Shown one piece after another: positions 1 through 9,372 of a stretch of DNA of 64,000 nucleotides; position 1 is the stretch's first letter; the number at the start of each line of letters is the position of its first letter. Below the pieces are notes generated by a model. The model was not told where the DNA came from. It did no database searches and saw only the letters and a program-made list of their open reading frames with translations. The translations under genes were made by a program, and so were the position numbers. The stretch comes from Streptomyces sp. S465 (GTDB taxonomy: Bacteria; Actinomycetota; Actinomycetes; Streptomycetales; Streptomycetaceae): contig NZ_CP114036.1 of the NCBI RefSeq assembly GCF_026898115.1, forward strand, positions 9,170,001 through 9,234,000. Direction: 5' to 3'.

Positions 1-2
1 TT

Positions 3-41
3 CTCTCGGAGGTCGTCTTCCCCGGCGAGGCGTATGGCTGA
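3..41 (+). CDS. Possible 3' end of an upstream gene
   Basis: The first 41 bases read in one frame as a short C-terminal tail (LSEVVFPGEAYG) closed by TGA. The amino-acid composition is compatible with coding sequence, but only 12 codons are visible, so neither the family nor the reality of the gene can be judged from this window. Confidence 0.3.
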   Translation, partial: LSEVVFPGEAYG

Positions 42-401
42 GCCCTCACTGATCGTCCAGCGGCTCCCGGCTCTCCCGATGCGGTGCCCAACGGGCCGCT
101 GACAAGCAGACTGTGACACCCAATCAGGTGATCCTCGAGCCTGTCCAGGAATCCGTGACCCTGTACACATTGCTGTAACGAAATTGCAGACACATGCGGA
201 TGAGCTAGATCATTTTGATGGGCGTCGAGATTCTTTGCGGGAGTGCGAATAAAAGGTTTCTGTATGTGGAAACGATCCGCTGGTGGGTTCATGCTCGGCG
301 GGCGATGTGGACACTGATCGGTCAGCACTGCATGCTGGACTCGTCGGCGGTCCCGACCGAAATTGCTGTGCGGTATTCCAGGAAGGAACACGCGAGCCCC
401 C
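42..401. other. Intergenic region upstream of the peptide cluster
   Basis: About 360 bases without a convincing gene. It is less G+C-rich than the flanking genes, particularly around 165-260, which fits a promoter region for the rightward operon, but I see no clear -35/-10 pair. A 73-codon open frame at 215-436 overlaps the next gene and looks like chance. A purine-rich AGGAAGGA at 379-386 is the likely ribosome binding site of the methyltransferase, although it lies a rather long 15 bases from the ATG. Confidence 0.4.
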
Positions 402-1445
402 ATGAGTTCCTTACGCGAAGACGACCCCGTCTATGAGCGCTTCCGATTCCTCGTCAATGCACCGGCGCTGTTCAACGCGGTCGCCACGGCCGCCGAACTC
501 GATGTGTTCGCCCTCCTCGCCACGTCGCCCGGCGCGACCTTCGAGGAGATCGGCGCCGAGGTCCCCGTACCGGCCCACCAGTTGCGCGTCCTGCTCCAGG
601 CGGTGTGCGCGACCGGTCTGCTGGAGAAGGAGGACGGGCGGTACCGCAACTCGCCGGTCGCCGCGGAACTCCTCGCCCCCGACACCCCTGACAGCTGGCG
701 CCACATCCTGCTCGGCTGGAAGGAGGTCTACTACCCCGCCTTCGCCCGTATGACCGAGGCGCTGCGTGCCGGCCGCAACGTGGCGCTGGACGACCATCCC
801 GGCGACGAACCCACCCTGTATCAGCGGCTGTCCCACAACCCCGAGCTGGAAGCCGTCTTCCACCGCGCCATGAGCGCCTTCACACTCCGCTCCGCCGACG
901 CGCTCGTCGACCGCCCGGAGCTGGCCGGCGTCCGTCACCTGCTCGACGTCGGGGGAGGCGACGGCACGACGTCCCTGCGGCTCGCCGCCCGCTATCCCCG
1001 ACTGCGACTGACCGTCTTCGACATGCCCAGCGTCTCCGCACTCGCGCGCGACAACACCGCCCCCGATGTGAGCGACCGGGTCCGCACCCACCCCGGGGAC
1101 ATCTTCGCCGACGTCTTCCCCGAAGGCGCCGACGCCGTCCTGTTCAGCCATGTGCTGGAGATCTTCGCCGAGGAGCAGATCGTCCACCTGCTCCGCAAGG
1201 CGTACGACGCGCTGCCCTCGGGCGGCCGGGTCTTCGTCTACGGCTTCAACGTCTCCGACGACGAGACCTCCGGTCTCTTCTCCGCCCGCCTCGGCCTGTA
1301 TTTCAACGTGCTGGCGAGCGGCCAGGGCATGGCCTACCCGGCCAAGGACTATGAGACCTGGCTGCGGCGGGTGGGTTTCACCGAGGTGCGTACCATCGGC
1401 GGCCTGCCCTACGAGCACGGCCTCACCCTGGGCACCAAGAGCTAA
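402..1445 (+). CDS. SAM-dependent O-methyltransferase-like enzyme of the peptide cluster
   Basis: A 347-residue class I methyltransferase of the plant-type/acetylserotonin O-methyltransferase family (N-terminal winged-helix dimerisation domain, then a Rossmann domain). The SAM-binding glycine loop reads LLDVGGGDGTTS around residue 180; an FDMP stretch follows at the position of the acidic ribose-binding strand, and GDIF and a late VFVYGF strand are in order. I chose the ATG at 402 (MSSLREDD) over an upstream TTG because homologues start close to this point. Codon 4 is TTA, the rare bldA-dependent leucine codon. The gene heads an operon with an ABC exporter and NRPS proteins, so it probably methylates the peptide or a precursor; whether on O, N or C cannot be read from sequence. 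Confidence 0.85.
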   Translation: MSSLREDDPVYERFRFLVNAPALFNAVATAAELDVFALLATSPGATFEEIGAEVPVPAHQLRVLLQAVCATGLLEKEDGRYRNSPVAAELLAPDTPDSWRHILLGWKEVYYPAFARMTEALRAGRNVALDDHPGDEPTLYQRLSHNPELEAVFHRAMSAFTLRSADALVDRPELAGVRHLLDVGGGDGTTSLRLAARYPRLRLTVFDMPSVSALARDNTAPDVSDRVRTHPGDIFADVFPEGADAVLFSHVLEIFAEEQIVHLLRKAYDALPSGGRVFVYGFNVSDDETSGLFSARLGLYFNVLASGQGMAYPAKDYETWLRRVGFTEVRTIGGLPYEHGLTLGTKS

Positions 1446-1504
1446 CGACCACCACCGTGTACGCCGCTCGGTGGGGCGGCACACGGCCCTACGCAGGGGA
1501 CGTC

Positions 1505-3205
1505 ATGCGTCATTTTCCCGAACCCGACCCGGGCCGCCCCTCGGTGGGCTCCGCCCGCGCCTACGTACTGTGGCTGGCCGGCCGGCACCGCGCCCCGGCC
1601 CTGCTGGCCACCCTCTACGGCGTGGTGTGCACCCTCGCCCAGGCACTGGTGCCCGCCACGGTGGGCGTCGCCATCGACCAGGGACTGGTCGACCGGGACC
1701 GGCGGGCACTTGTGCTGTGGAGCGCCGCCGTCCTCGGCCTCGGCATCGTCCAGGCGATCAGCGGCACCCTGCGGGACCGCTGCTCCCTGACGAACCGTCT
1801 GGGCGGCGCCTACCGCACGATGCAGCTCGTCACCGCCAAGGCGGTCGACCTCGGCGCGGAGCTGCCCCGCCGGGTCTCGTCGGGATCCGTGGTGAGCGTC
1901 GGCGCCACCGACATCGCCCAGATCGGGGCGGCGCTGGAGAGCACCGCCCGCGGCGGAGGCGCCGTCGTCTCCATCGTCGCCGTCGCCGTCCTCATGCTCA
2001 CCGCCTCCTGGCAGCTCGGTCTGGTCGCCCTGGTGGGCGTGCCGCTCATCGCCTGGGCCGTCACCCGTCTGATGCGCCTGCTCCACGACCGCCAGCACGA
2101 CCTGCGTGACCAGCAGGGCGCCCTCACCGACCTGTCCGTGGACATCGTCGAGGGGCTCAGGGTGCTGCGGGGCATCGGCGGCGAGGACGTCTTCGCCGCC
2201 CGGTACCGCGAACGCTCCCAGCGGGTACGGCAGGAGGCCGTCCGGGTCGCCTCGGTCGAGGCCCTCGCCGCACTCGGCCGGACCCTGCTGCCCGGACTGC
2301 TGACCACGGCCATCGTCTGGCTCGGCGCCCACTACGTCGGCACCGGCCGGCTCGGCCCCGGCGACCTGGTCGCCTTCTACGGCTACGCCGTCTTCCTCGC
2401 CGAGCAACTGCGCCGCGCCACCACCACCGTCGACCAGCTCACCCGGGCCCTCGTCAGCGCCCGTCGGGTCGTGGAGTTCCTCGCCCTGGAACGCACCACA
2501 CCCTCCGGGGACCGGGCCCTGGCCACCGAGGGGGACCTGCACGACCCCGACGCCGGGCTGACCGTCCCCGACGGCCGGTTCGTCGCCGTGGTGTGCGCTG
2601 AGAGCGGGGACGCCCATCGCCTCGCCGACCGCCTCGGCGGCTACCTGCCCGCCCCCGTCACCTACGGCGACGTCCCGCTCGCCGCCGCGCCGCCCGACGA
2701 GGTGCGCGGCCGCATCCTCGTCGTGGACCATGCGTTCCGGCTCTTCTCCGGCCGCCTGGGCCGGGAACTCGACCCCGACGGACGCCTCACGGACGACGCC
2801 GGCCGGCTGGAGCGCGTTCTCGACACCGCCTCCGCCCGCGACATCGTCGACGCGCTGCCCGACGGCCTGGACCACGAGGGCTCGGGGGGCCGCGAGTTCT
2901 CCGGCGGCGAGCAGCAGCGCCTGCACCTGGCACGGGCGTTGATCAGGGACCCGAAGGTACTGATCCTCGTCGATCCGACCAGCGCGCTCGACGCCCACAC
3001 CGAGGGCCGTATCGCCGACCGCCTGGGCGCGTATCGCGAGGGACGGACCACCCTCCTGTTCACCACCAGCCCGCTGCTCCTCGACCGGGCCGAACTCGTC
3101 CTGTACGTGGAGGACGGCCGGGTCACGGCCCGGGGCAGCCACGACGAGCTGCTCGCGGACGCCCGCTACCGTGCCGTCGTCACCCGAGAGGTGGCCGTGG
3201 CATGA
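1505..3205 (+). CDS. ABC exporter half-transporter with degenerate ATP site
   Basis: A 566-residue fused membrane/ATPase half-transporter. The first ~320 residues hold about six hydrophobic segments (type IV ABC exporter fold); the rest is the nucleotide-binding domain. The Walker A region near residue 362 reads CAESGDAHR and lacks the Gly-Lys-Ser/Thr core; Walker B reads ILVDPTS in place of hhhhDE. The signature motif FSGGEQQR near residue 465 is intact. This is the pattern of the degenerate partner in a heterodimeric exporter and complements the next gene, with which it overlaps by ATGA. The likely role is export of, or self-protection against, the peptide product. ATG 1505 follows AGGGGA by four bases; a GTG at 1457 is an alternative start. 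Confidence 0.88.
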   Translation: MRHFPEPDPGRPSVGSARAYVLWLAGRHRAPALLATLYGVVCTLAQALVPATVGVAIDQGLVDRDRRALVLWSAAVLGLGIVQAISGTLRDRCSLTNRLGGAYRTMQLVTAKAVDLGAELPRRVSSGSVVSVGATDIAQIGAALESTARGGGAVVSIVAVAVLMLTASWQLGLVALVGVPLIAWAVTRLMRLLHDRQHDLRDQQGALTDLSVDIVEGLRVLRGIGGEDVFAARYRERSQRVRQEAVRVASVEALAALGRTLLPGLLTTAIVWLGAHYVGTGRLGPGDLVAFYGYAVFLAEQLRRATTTVDQLTRALVSARRVVEFLALERTTPSGDRALATEGDLHDPDAGLTVPDGRFVAVVCAESGDAHRLADRLGGYLPAPVTYGDVPLAAAPPDEVRGRILVVDHAFRLFSGRLGRELDPDGRLTDDAGRLERVLDTASARDIVDALPDGLDHEGSGGREFSGGEQQRLHLARALIRDPKVLILVDPTSALDAHTEGRIADRLGAYREGRTTLLFTTSPLLLDRAELVLYVEDGRVTARGSHDELLADARYRAVVTREVAVA

Positions 3206-5016
3206 CCGCTCTGCCCGTCGCCTCCTCGGCCGAAGTCCGCGCCCGCGCCCGTCGGCTGATGGCCAGGCACCCGCGCGAGCTGACCGGTTCGCTCGCCCTG
3301 CACGCCCTGGCCGCCATCGCGGGCCTGGTGGCGCCCCAGCTCCTGGGGCGACTGGTCCAGAACGCCGGGAACGACCCGGACTCCATCACCCCGGCCGTGC
3401 TGCTGATCTGCGTGGCCGTCGTCGCGCAGTCGTTCTTCACCTGGCTGGCGATCCCCGCCTCGCTGCGGCTGGCCGAGAAGGTTCTCGCCGACCTGCGGGA
3501 GGAGTTCATCGACCGGGTGCTCGAACTGCCCCCGCACACCGTGGAGAAGGAGGGGACCGGCGAACTGGTCACCCGCACCACCCGGGACGTCGACGTGCTG
3601 GCGACCACCGTCCGCCTCGCCGTCCCCGACACGCTGGTGGCCTTCTCCACGGTCCTGCTCACCCTCGGCGCCATCGTCCTGACCTCCCCCGTCCTCGTCC
3701 TGCCCTGCCTGGTGGCCGTCCCGGTGCTGTGGATCTCCACCCGCTGGTACCTGCGCCGGGCCCGCGCCGGGTATCTGCGGGCCGGCGCCTCCTACGCGCG
3801 GCTCACCGGCGGACTCGGCGAGACCGTCGACGGCGCCCGCACCGTCGACGCGCTGCGACTGGGCCCACACCGGCTGCGCAGGGTCGCGGAGGACATCGCC
3901 GAGTCCTACGCGGCGGAACGCCGCACCCTGTACCTGCGCAGCGTCTACCTGCCCATCGCGGACACCGCGTACATGCTGCCCCTGGTGGCGACCCTGCTGA
4001 TCGGCGGGCTGCTCCACCTCGACGGCCGGGTGGACCTCGCGGCCGTGACCGCGGTCAGTCTGTATGCGCAGCAGATCATCGGGCCGGTGGACCGGCTGCT
4101 GTTCTGGATGGACGAACTCCAGGTGGGCGGAGCGTCGTTCGCGCGCATTCTCGGTGTGCACGAGGCCGCGGGGGAGCGGCGGCCGGAGAGCGGCACACCG
4201 GCCTCGCAGGACACCGGCGAGACGGACATCGTCCTCAAGGGTGTACGGCACGCCTACCGAGAGGGCCAGGACGTCCTGCACGGCATCGACCTGGTCGTGG
4301 CACCCGGTGAGCGGGTCGCCGTCGTCGGTCCGTCCGGCGCGGGCAAGAGCACGCTGGGCCGACTGCTCGCCGGGGTCCACGCGCCGAGGACGGGCAGCGT
4401 GTCCATCGGCGGCACCGACCTGCGCGACCTCCCCCTGGACCAACTCCGCGGCAGCATCGTCCTCGTCACCCAGGAACACCACGTCTTCCGAGGCACCCTC
4501 CGCGACAACCTCCTCATCGCCCGCCCCGCCGCCGACGACGACGCACTGCGGGCGGCTCTGACCGCCGTCGGCGCCTGGGAGTGGGCCGCCGGACTCGGAC
4601 TGGACGCCGAGGTCGGCTCGGGCGCCCACGCCCTCGCCCCGGGCCAGGCCCAGCACCTCGCACTCGCCCGGCTGGTCCTCGCCGACCCGCGGGCCGTCGT
4701 CCTGGACGAGGCGACCTCCCTCCTGACGCCGCACACCGCCCGCCGCCTCGAGCGGTCGCTGGCCACGGTGCTGGAGGGCCGCACCGTCGTCGCGATGGCC
4801 CACCGCCTGCACACGGCGCACGACGCGGACCGGGTCGTGGTCATGGAGGACGGCCGCATCACGGAGGACGGCAGCCACGACGACCTGGTGCGACGCGGGG
4901 GTGCCTACGCACGCCTGTGGCACTCCTGGCACGGGGACCGGCATCCGCCCAGGGCGGAAGCGGAGGGCGCACCGGTGCCAAAGACCCGGAACCGGACGAC
5001 ACGCCCCGGCGGCTGA
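3202..5016 (+). CDS. ABC exporter half-transporter, catalytic partner
   Basis: A 604-residue half-transporter with an N-terminal six-helix membrane domain and a C-terminal ATPase domain. Walker A is canonical (GPSGAGKST near residue 375) and Walker B ends VVLDEATS near residue 498, followed by an H-loop in MAHRLH. The signature motif is changed to LAPGQ (about residue 477). Because each ATP site of an ABC dimer combines Walker A/B of one subunit with the signature of the other, this protein plus its neighbour would make one consensus and one degenerate site. Start ATG overlaps the previous stop (ATGA), implying translational coupling. An 87-bp gap follows before the NRPS gene. Substrate is inferred only from context. 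Confidence 0.9.
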   Translation: MTALPVASSAEVRARARRLMARHPRELTGSLALHALAAIAGLVAPQLLGRLVQNAGNDPDSITPAVLLICVAVVAQSFFTWLAIPASLRLAEKVLADLREEFIDRVLELPPHTVEKEGTGELVTRTTRDVDVLATTVRLAVPDTLVAFSTVLLTLGAIVLTSPVLVLPCLVAVPVLWISTRWYLRRARAGYLRAGASYARLTGGLGETVDGARTVDALRLGPHRLRRVAEDIAESYAAERRTLYLRSVYLPIADTAYMLPLVATLLIGGLLHLDGRVDLAAVTAVSLYAQQIIGPVDRLLFWMDELQVGGASFARILGVHEAAGERRPESGTPASQDTGETDIVLKGVRHAYREGQDVLHGIDLVVAPGERVAVVGPSGAGKSTLGRLLAGVHAPRTGSVSIGGTDLRDLPLDQLRGSIVLVTQEHHVFRGTLRDNLLIARPAADDDALRAALTAVGAWEWAAGLGLDAEVGSGAHALAPGQAQHLALARLVLADPRAVVLDEATSLLTPHTARRLERSLATVLEGRTVVAMAHRLHTAHDADRVVVMEDGRITEDGSHDDLVRRGGAYARLWHSWHGDRHPPRAEAEGAPVPKTRNRTTRPGG

Positions 5017-5103
5017 GCCCCCGGCGGCGCGCCGCTCCCCGGATGCTCCCGTCCAGGCCAACGGATCACGCACCACCCCCCATGCGGAAGTGAGGCTGAG
5101 ATC

Positions 5104-7599
5104 ATGCACGGCACCGATCCCGGCGGCCACGGCCGGGAGCATCCGGACGGCGATGCGGCTGGGCCCTGGCTCGCGACCGACCGGCACCGCTTCAACGCCC
5201 GGGAGCACACCCCCGACAGCGTGACCAGGACGCTCACCCCGGACACCGTCCGACGCCTGGCGGAGGGGAGCACCGCCGCGGACGTCCCCGGCCCGGTCAC
5301 CCTCCTCACGGCCTGGACGGCCGTCCTCCACCGCCACACCCAGCAGCGCGACCTGCTCATCGGGCTGGACCCGGCGTCCTTCACGGACGCGGCCGCCCCG
5401 GCCGGAAACCCACCGGACGCGGCCACCGTCCCGCTGCGCGTCCGGTTACGGCCCGACGCCGCCTTCGCCGACGAACGCGCCCGGATACACACCGCCGTCA
5501 CCGAAGCCCTGGCCCGCGATCCCGGCGGCACCCCCGCCACGGACCCCCGCGCGGTGGCCGGCCGCGCTCCCGCGCCCTCCCTCCGGCACGGCACCTGGGA
5601 CGTCGCGCTCACCCTGGACAGCGGCCCGGTCCACACCCACCTGACCCTGCACTACAACGCGAGCCTGTTCACCCGGGCCACGGCCCAATGGATCCTCGGG
5701 CACTGCGCGACCCTGCTCACCGCGGCCGTGGCCACCCCCGGAACCCCGATACGCGAACTGCCCGTCCAGGACGAACCGGCGCCCGCCCCCTGGCGGTTGC
5801 CCGTCCCCGACGGCTACCGTCCACCCGAGCCCGCCCGCCGCGGCGAAGGACTCGTCGACCGCTTCCGCCGCACCGCGGCCGCCCACCCCGCCCGACTCGC
5901 GGTCACCGGCCCCCAGGGCAGCCTGACCTACGCGGAACTGGACCGGGTCAGCGACACCGTGGCCCGCCGTCTGCGCCGCACGGCCGGCCCCGGCGACCGG
6001 GTCGCCCTGCTGTACGGACATGACGTGGGCGCGGTCGCCGCGATCTGGGCGGTGCTCAAGACCGGCGCCGCCTACGTCCCCCTCGACCCACGCCAGCCGG
6101 ACGGACGGCTCACCCGACTGCTCACCGACGCCGACTGCACCACGCTCGTCTGCGACCCCGCCCTCGCCGACCGGGCCGGGAGCCTGGCACGCGGCGCCCG
6201 GACCGTCCCGGCCGATCCCTTCGACATCGCCGTGACGTCCCCGGCCCCGCCCGAGGCACCGGCACCCGGCGACGCGGACGCGCCCGCCTATCTGCTGCAC
6301 ACCTCCGGATCCACCGGCCGCCCCAAAGCGGTCGTGCAGAGCCACGCCAACGTCCTCGCCCACACCCTCGCCTACGCGGACCGGCTGCGCATCGGCCCGC
6401 GCGACCACATCCCGCTGCTGGCCCGCTACACCTTCGACGCCGCCGTGATGGACCTGTACGCGGCCCTCCTCACCGGCGCCACCCTGCACGTCGAGGACCC
6501 GGTGGCGACAGCCCCCGAACTGCGCGAGCGGCTGAGGCGCGCCGCCACGACCGTCCTGCACACGACCCCCACGCTCTTCCGGCACCTCGTGGGCGACCTG
6601 CCGGAGGAAGGCGGACCGGACCCGGCCTTCGCCTCGGTACGCGCGGTCGTCCTCGGCGGTGAGGAGGCCGGCCAGCACGACCTGCGCCGCTTCCTCGCCG
6701 CCTTCGGCCGCAACGCCGTCCTGGTGAACGGGCTCGGCCCCACCGAGTGCACGCTCATCGCCCAGTACCTGGCGGGCGCGACCGACCTCGGCGGGACGGC
6801 ACTTCCCGTAGGGCACCCCGTCGAGGGGATCTCCCTGCGCCTCCTCGACGAGGAGGGCCGCGGCACCGAACTCCTCGGCGAACTGGAGGTGCGCGGCGAG
6901 CGGGTGGCCCACGGCTACTGGAACGAGCCGGACGCCACGGCCGCGGCCTTCGGCACCGGTGCGGACGGCACCCGCCACTACCGCACCGGCGATCTGGCCC
7001 GCCGCCGCGCCGACGGCGCCCTGGTCTTCGCCGGACGCAAGGACCGGCAGATCAAACTGCGCGGACACCGGATCGAACCCGGGGAGATCGAGGCAGCGCT
7101 GCGCTCCCACCCCACCGTCGCCGAGGCCGTGGTGGCGGTCGACACCCGCGACCCGGCCCCCCGGCTGGTCGGCTACGTCACCCCCGCCACCGGATTCCCA
7201 CCGGACACCGGGGAACTGCTCGCCTACCTCGCCCGGACCCTGCCCGACTACGCGGTGCCCTGGCGGATCGTCGCCCTCGACCGGCTGCCGCTCGGCCCGA
7301 CCGGCAAGGTCGACCGCGCCCGGCTGCCCGCCCCCGGGGAACCGCCCTCCGACGCGGCGGCCGCACCCACCACCCCGCTGGAGCGCACGGTGGCCCAGCT
7401 GTGGTGCCGGGTCCTCGGCACCGACTCCGCCGACCTGCACGGCAACTTCATGGCGGCGGGCGGAGACTCCGTGCGGCTGCTGACCCTGCTGGGCGATGTC
7501 AGACGCGAACTCGGCGCGGAGGTGCCCCTGTTGGAGTTCCTCGCCGCCCCGACCATCGACACCCTGGTCAAGCTGATCGAACGGGAGACCCGATGCTGA
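5104..7599 (+). CDS. NRPS protein: half condensation domain - A - PCP
   Basis: An 831-residue non-ribosomal peptide synthetase protein. Residues 1-235 resemble only the C-terminal lobe of a condensation domain (segments like LLTAWTAVLHRHTQQRDLLI and the late LHYNASLF) and carry no HHxxxDG motif, so this part should not catalyse peptide bond formation. An adenylation domain follows (about 255-740) with LLHTSGSTGRPK, NGLGPTE, YRTGDL and a GKVDR lysine. The C-terminal carrier domain has MAAGGDSV with the phosphopantetheine serine. The by-eye specificity code is D-A-M-H-V-G-G-L-I-K; Asp235 indicates an alpha-amino acid but I cannot assign it. Codon 115 (5446-5448) is TTA, so expression should depend on bldA tRNA. 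It overlaps the ATP-grasp gene by 7 bp. Confidence 0.9.
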   Translation: MHGTDPGGHGREHPDGDAAGPWLATDRHRFNAREHTPDSVTRTLTPDTVRRLAEGSTAADVPGPVTLLTAWTAVLHRHTQQRDLLIGLDPASFTDAAAPAGNPPDAATVPLRVRLRPDAAFADERARIHTAVTEALARDPGGTPATDPRAVAGRAPAPSLRHGTWDVALTLDSGPVHTHLTLHYNASLFTRATAQWILGHCATLLTAAVATPGTPIRELPVQDEPAPAPWRLPVPDGYRPPEPARRGEGLVDRFRRTAAAHPARLAVTGPQGSLTYAELDRVSDTVARRLRRTAGPGDRVALLYGHDVGAVAAIWAVLKTGAAYVPLDPRQPDGRLTRLLTDADCTTLVCDPALADRAGSLARGARTVPADPFDIAVTSPAPPEAPAPGDADAPAYLLHTSGSTGRPKAVVQSHANVLAHTLAYADRLRIGPRDHIPLLARYTFDAAVMDLYAALLTGATLHVEDPVATAPELRERLRRAATTVLHTTPTLFRHLVGDLPEEGGPDPAFASVRAVVLGGEEAGQHDLRRFLAAFGRNAVLVNGLGPTECTLIAQYLAGATDLGGTALPVGHPVEGISLRLLDEEGRGTELLGELEVRGERVAHGYWNEPDATAAAFGTGADGTRHYRTGDLARRRADGALVFAGRKDRQIKLRGHRIEPGEIEAALRSHPTVAEAVVAVDTRDPAPRLVGYVTPATGFPPDTGELLAYLARTLPDYAVPWRIVALDRLPLGPTGKVDRARLPAPGEPPSDAAAAPTTPLERTVAQLWCRVLGTDSADLHGNFMAAGGDSVRLLTLLGDVRRELGAEVPLLEFLAAPTIDTLVKLIERETRC

Positions 7600-8975
7600 T
7601 CCTGCCCGCCGACCGCGCCAAGGCCCCCGCGTCCGGCACCGGAGAGCCCCGCGCCGCCCGGATCCTCATCGGCAACGACTTCAGCGAGGACGTACGGACC
7701 GACCGGGGCTGGACCGGCTGGTGGGTCCAGCGCCTGGTGTGGTTCGCGGAACCCGGCGACATCCTGGTCCTGCCGGTCCGCCCGGAGGAGGCGTTCGTGG
7801 CGTACGTCACCTCCCTCACCGGCACCCCACCGGACTCCCTCACCATCGTCGTCCCGCCCGCGCACGCCGGCAGCGAGGGGACCCTCTCCCCGGGCCGGCT
7901 CGCCGACCCCCGGTTCGCGCGGATGCTCGATGAGGCCATCGGGGAGCGGGAGGTGACCCAGGTGTCGGCGCTGTGGCCGGACACCGCCGTCGCACGGCTC
8001 GCCCGCACCCTCGGCGCCACCGGGGCGACCCCCGGGCACGGCTTCATCGACCAGGCCGGCGGTGTCATGGTCAACAGCAAGTCCGCGTTCCGCACCATCG
8101 CGGCGGGCGCCGGAGTGCCGCTGCCGCCGGGAGCCGTCGGCATCAGCCCGGAGGCGGCGGAGGAGTCGGTGTGGGAACTCCTCACGGGCGGCCCCGTGGT
8201 GGTCAAGCACGACTTCCTCTCCGGCGGCCGTGGTAACGAGATCCTCACCACGGGCGAGCTGTTCCGGCCGATCGGCGCCCGGCGCGTGGTGCGCGTCTCC
8301 AGCCGCGAGGAGGTGCGTTCCTACCTGGGACAGCACTGGGAGTGGCTGACGGCGGGCGGCCGCGGCCGGCCCGTCGTGGAGCGGTACGTCCGCGACAGCT
8401 CGGCCTTCTTCGTGGAGTTCCTCGTCACCGACGACGGTGTACGGCTCACCGGACACGGGGAACTCCTGTCCGCGCCCTACGCCGTGGGCCAGATCATGCC
8501 GTCGCAGGGACTGGAACCGGAGGTACTGGAGCGCATCGTCGACGGGGGACGGCGGCTGGCGCAGGCGCTGCACGCCATCGGCTACCGGGGAATCCTGGGT
8601 CCGGACACCATCGTGACGCCCGAGCGGGACGTTCTGTTCACGGAGTACAACGGCCGCGTCACCGGCTCCACGCATATCTACGGCCGGATCGGGGCGCTCG
8701 TCGTGGGCGAGGGCTTCGGCCGGGACCGGGTGATCCTGGAGCGGGTGTGGCCGGAGGGCTGGTCCACCCCGTCCTTCCCGGCCACCCGGGAGGCGCTGGA
8801 GAAGGCCGGACTCGGCTACGACCCGGTCACCCGGACCGGCGTGGTGCTCACCAACGCGTTCGACGGCACCAACGGTGTCATGTACTGCGTGGTGGCCGAG
8901 GACCTGGCCGCCGCCTGGGCCCGCGACCGCGCACTGGAGCCCCTGTTCGCCGCCGGGAGCCGGCAGCCGGCCTGA
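7593..8975 (+). CDS. PGM1-like ATP-grasp peptide ligase
   Basis: A 460-residue protein resembling the pre-ATP-grasp plus ATP-grasp ligases related to PGM1 of pheganomycin biosynthesis, which join an unusual N-terminal amino acid to a peptide amine using ATP. Visible features are an N-terminal alpha/beta region (GNDFSEDV, PGDILVLP), an ATP-binding strand GGPVVVKHDFLSGGRG around residue 210, VVERYV, and the metal-binding end FTEYNGRVTGSTH around residue 355. Its start lies inside the NRPS reading frame (7-bp overlap), so the two proteins are translated together. Family members usually work on free carboxylates, so the enzyme could cap the NRPS peptide. The substrate and the exact subfamily are inference; the ATP-grasp assignment is firm. 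Confidence 0.75.
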   Translation: MLILPADRAKAPASGTGEPRAARILIGNDFSEDVRTDRGWTGWWVQRLVWFAEPGDILVLPVRPEEAFVAYVTSLTGTPPDSLTIVVPPAHAGSEGTLSPGRLADPRFARMLDEAIGEREVTQVSALWPDTAVARLARTLGATGATPGHGFIDQAGGVMVNSKSAFRTIAAGAGVPLPPGAVGISPEAAEESVWELLTGGPVVVKHDFLSGGRGNEILTTGELFRPIGARRVVRVSSREEVRSYLGQHWEWLTAGGRGRPVVERYVRDSSAFFVEFLVTDDGVRLTGHGELLSAPYAVGQIMPSQGLEPEVLERIVDGGRRLAQALHAIGYRGILGPDTIVTPERDVLFTEYNGRVTGSTHIYGRIGALVVGEGFGRDRVILERVWPEGWSTPSFPATREALEKAGLGYDPVTRTGVVLTNAFDGTNGVMYCVVAEDLAAAWARDRALEPLFAAGSRQPA

Positions 8976-9045
8976 ACACCGGCCACCGCACCAGAACCTC
9001 CCCGCAGCCAGTACCCGACCCCCAGCAGAGAGTGAGGCACGCACG

Positions 9046-9285
9046 ATGTCGGACCTGAAGGTCACGTTGGCGGATCTGTGGCGGGAACTCCTCAAGATCG
9101 AGGAGGTGACGGAGGACACGGACTTCTTCGACGCCGGCGGCACCTCGATCGTGGCCGTGTACCTGGCAGCCGAGATCCAGGAGAGGTTCGGGGCGGCGGT
9201 GGACGCCGTCGATGTGGTGACGTACCCCCGGTTCGCCGACCTCTCGGGACTGGTCGAAGAGAAGCTGACCGGCACCGCGCCCTGA
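9046..9285 (+). CDS. Discrete peptidyl/acyl carrier protein
   Basis: A 79-residue stand-alone carrier protein. The phosphopantetheine attachment motif is FFDAGGTSIVAV, with the serine near residue 35, in a four-helix carrier fold of normal length. ATG 9046 follows GAGTGAGG. It is the last gene of the rightward operon, 70 bases after the ATP-grasp gene. A free carrier of this sort normally tethers an amino acid for modification or shuttling between separate enzymes; the neighbouring A-PCP protein, the methyltransferase and the leftward NRPS proteins are all possible partners. Confidence 0.88.
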   Translation: MSDLKVTLADLWRELLKIEEVTEDTDFFDAGGTSIVAVYLAAEIQERFGAAVDAVDVVTYPRFADLSGLVEEKLTGTAP

Positions 9286-9312
9286 CCGCGCCTGCCCCGG
9301 CGACCGGCCCCC

Positions 9313-9350
9313 GGCCCCGCCGCCCCCGCGACCAGCGGGGCGACGGGGCC
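9313..9350. terminator. Bidirectional hairpin between convergent NRPS operons
   Basis: Arms GGCCCCGCCGCCCC (9313-9326) and GGGGCGACGGGGCC (9337-9350) pair over 14 bases with one mismatch around a 10-base loop. It sits in the 87-bp gap between the carrier-protein stop and the stop of the leftward NRPS gene, where a terminator for both strands is expected. There is no U-tract, which is usual for streptomycetes. Confidence 0.6.
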
Positions 9351-9372
9351 GAGGGCGTCCGCTGTGCGGACC

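Noticed and set aside
215..436. A 73-codon open frame before the methyltransferase gene
   Set aside because: No ribosome binding site, no recognisable motif, and it overlaps the real start in another frame.
3166..5337. A 723-codon minus-strand open frame opposite the ABC exporter gene
   Set aside because: Composition is Gly/Arg/Asp-rich and motif-free, while the plus strand encodes a complete ABC transporter subunit.
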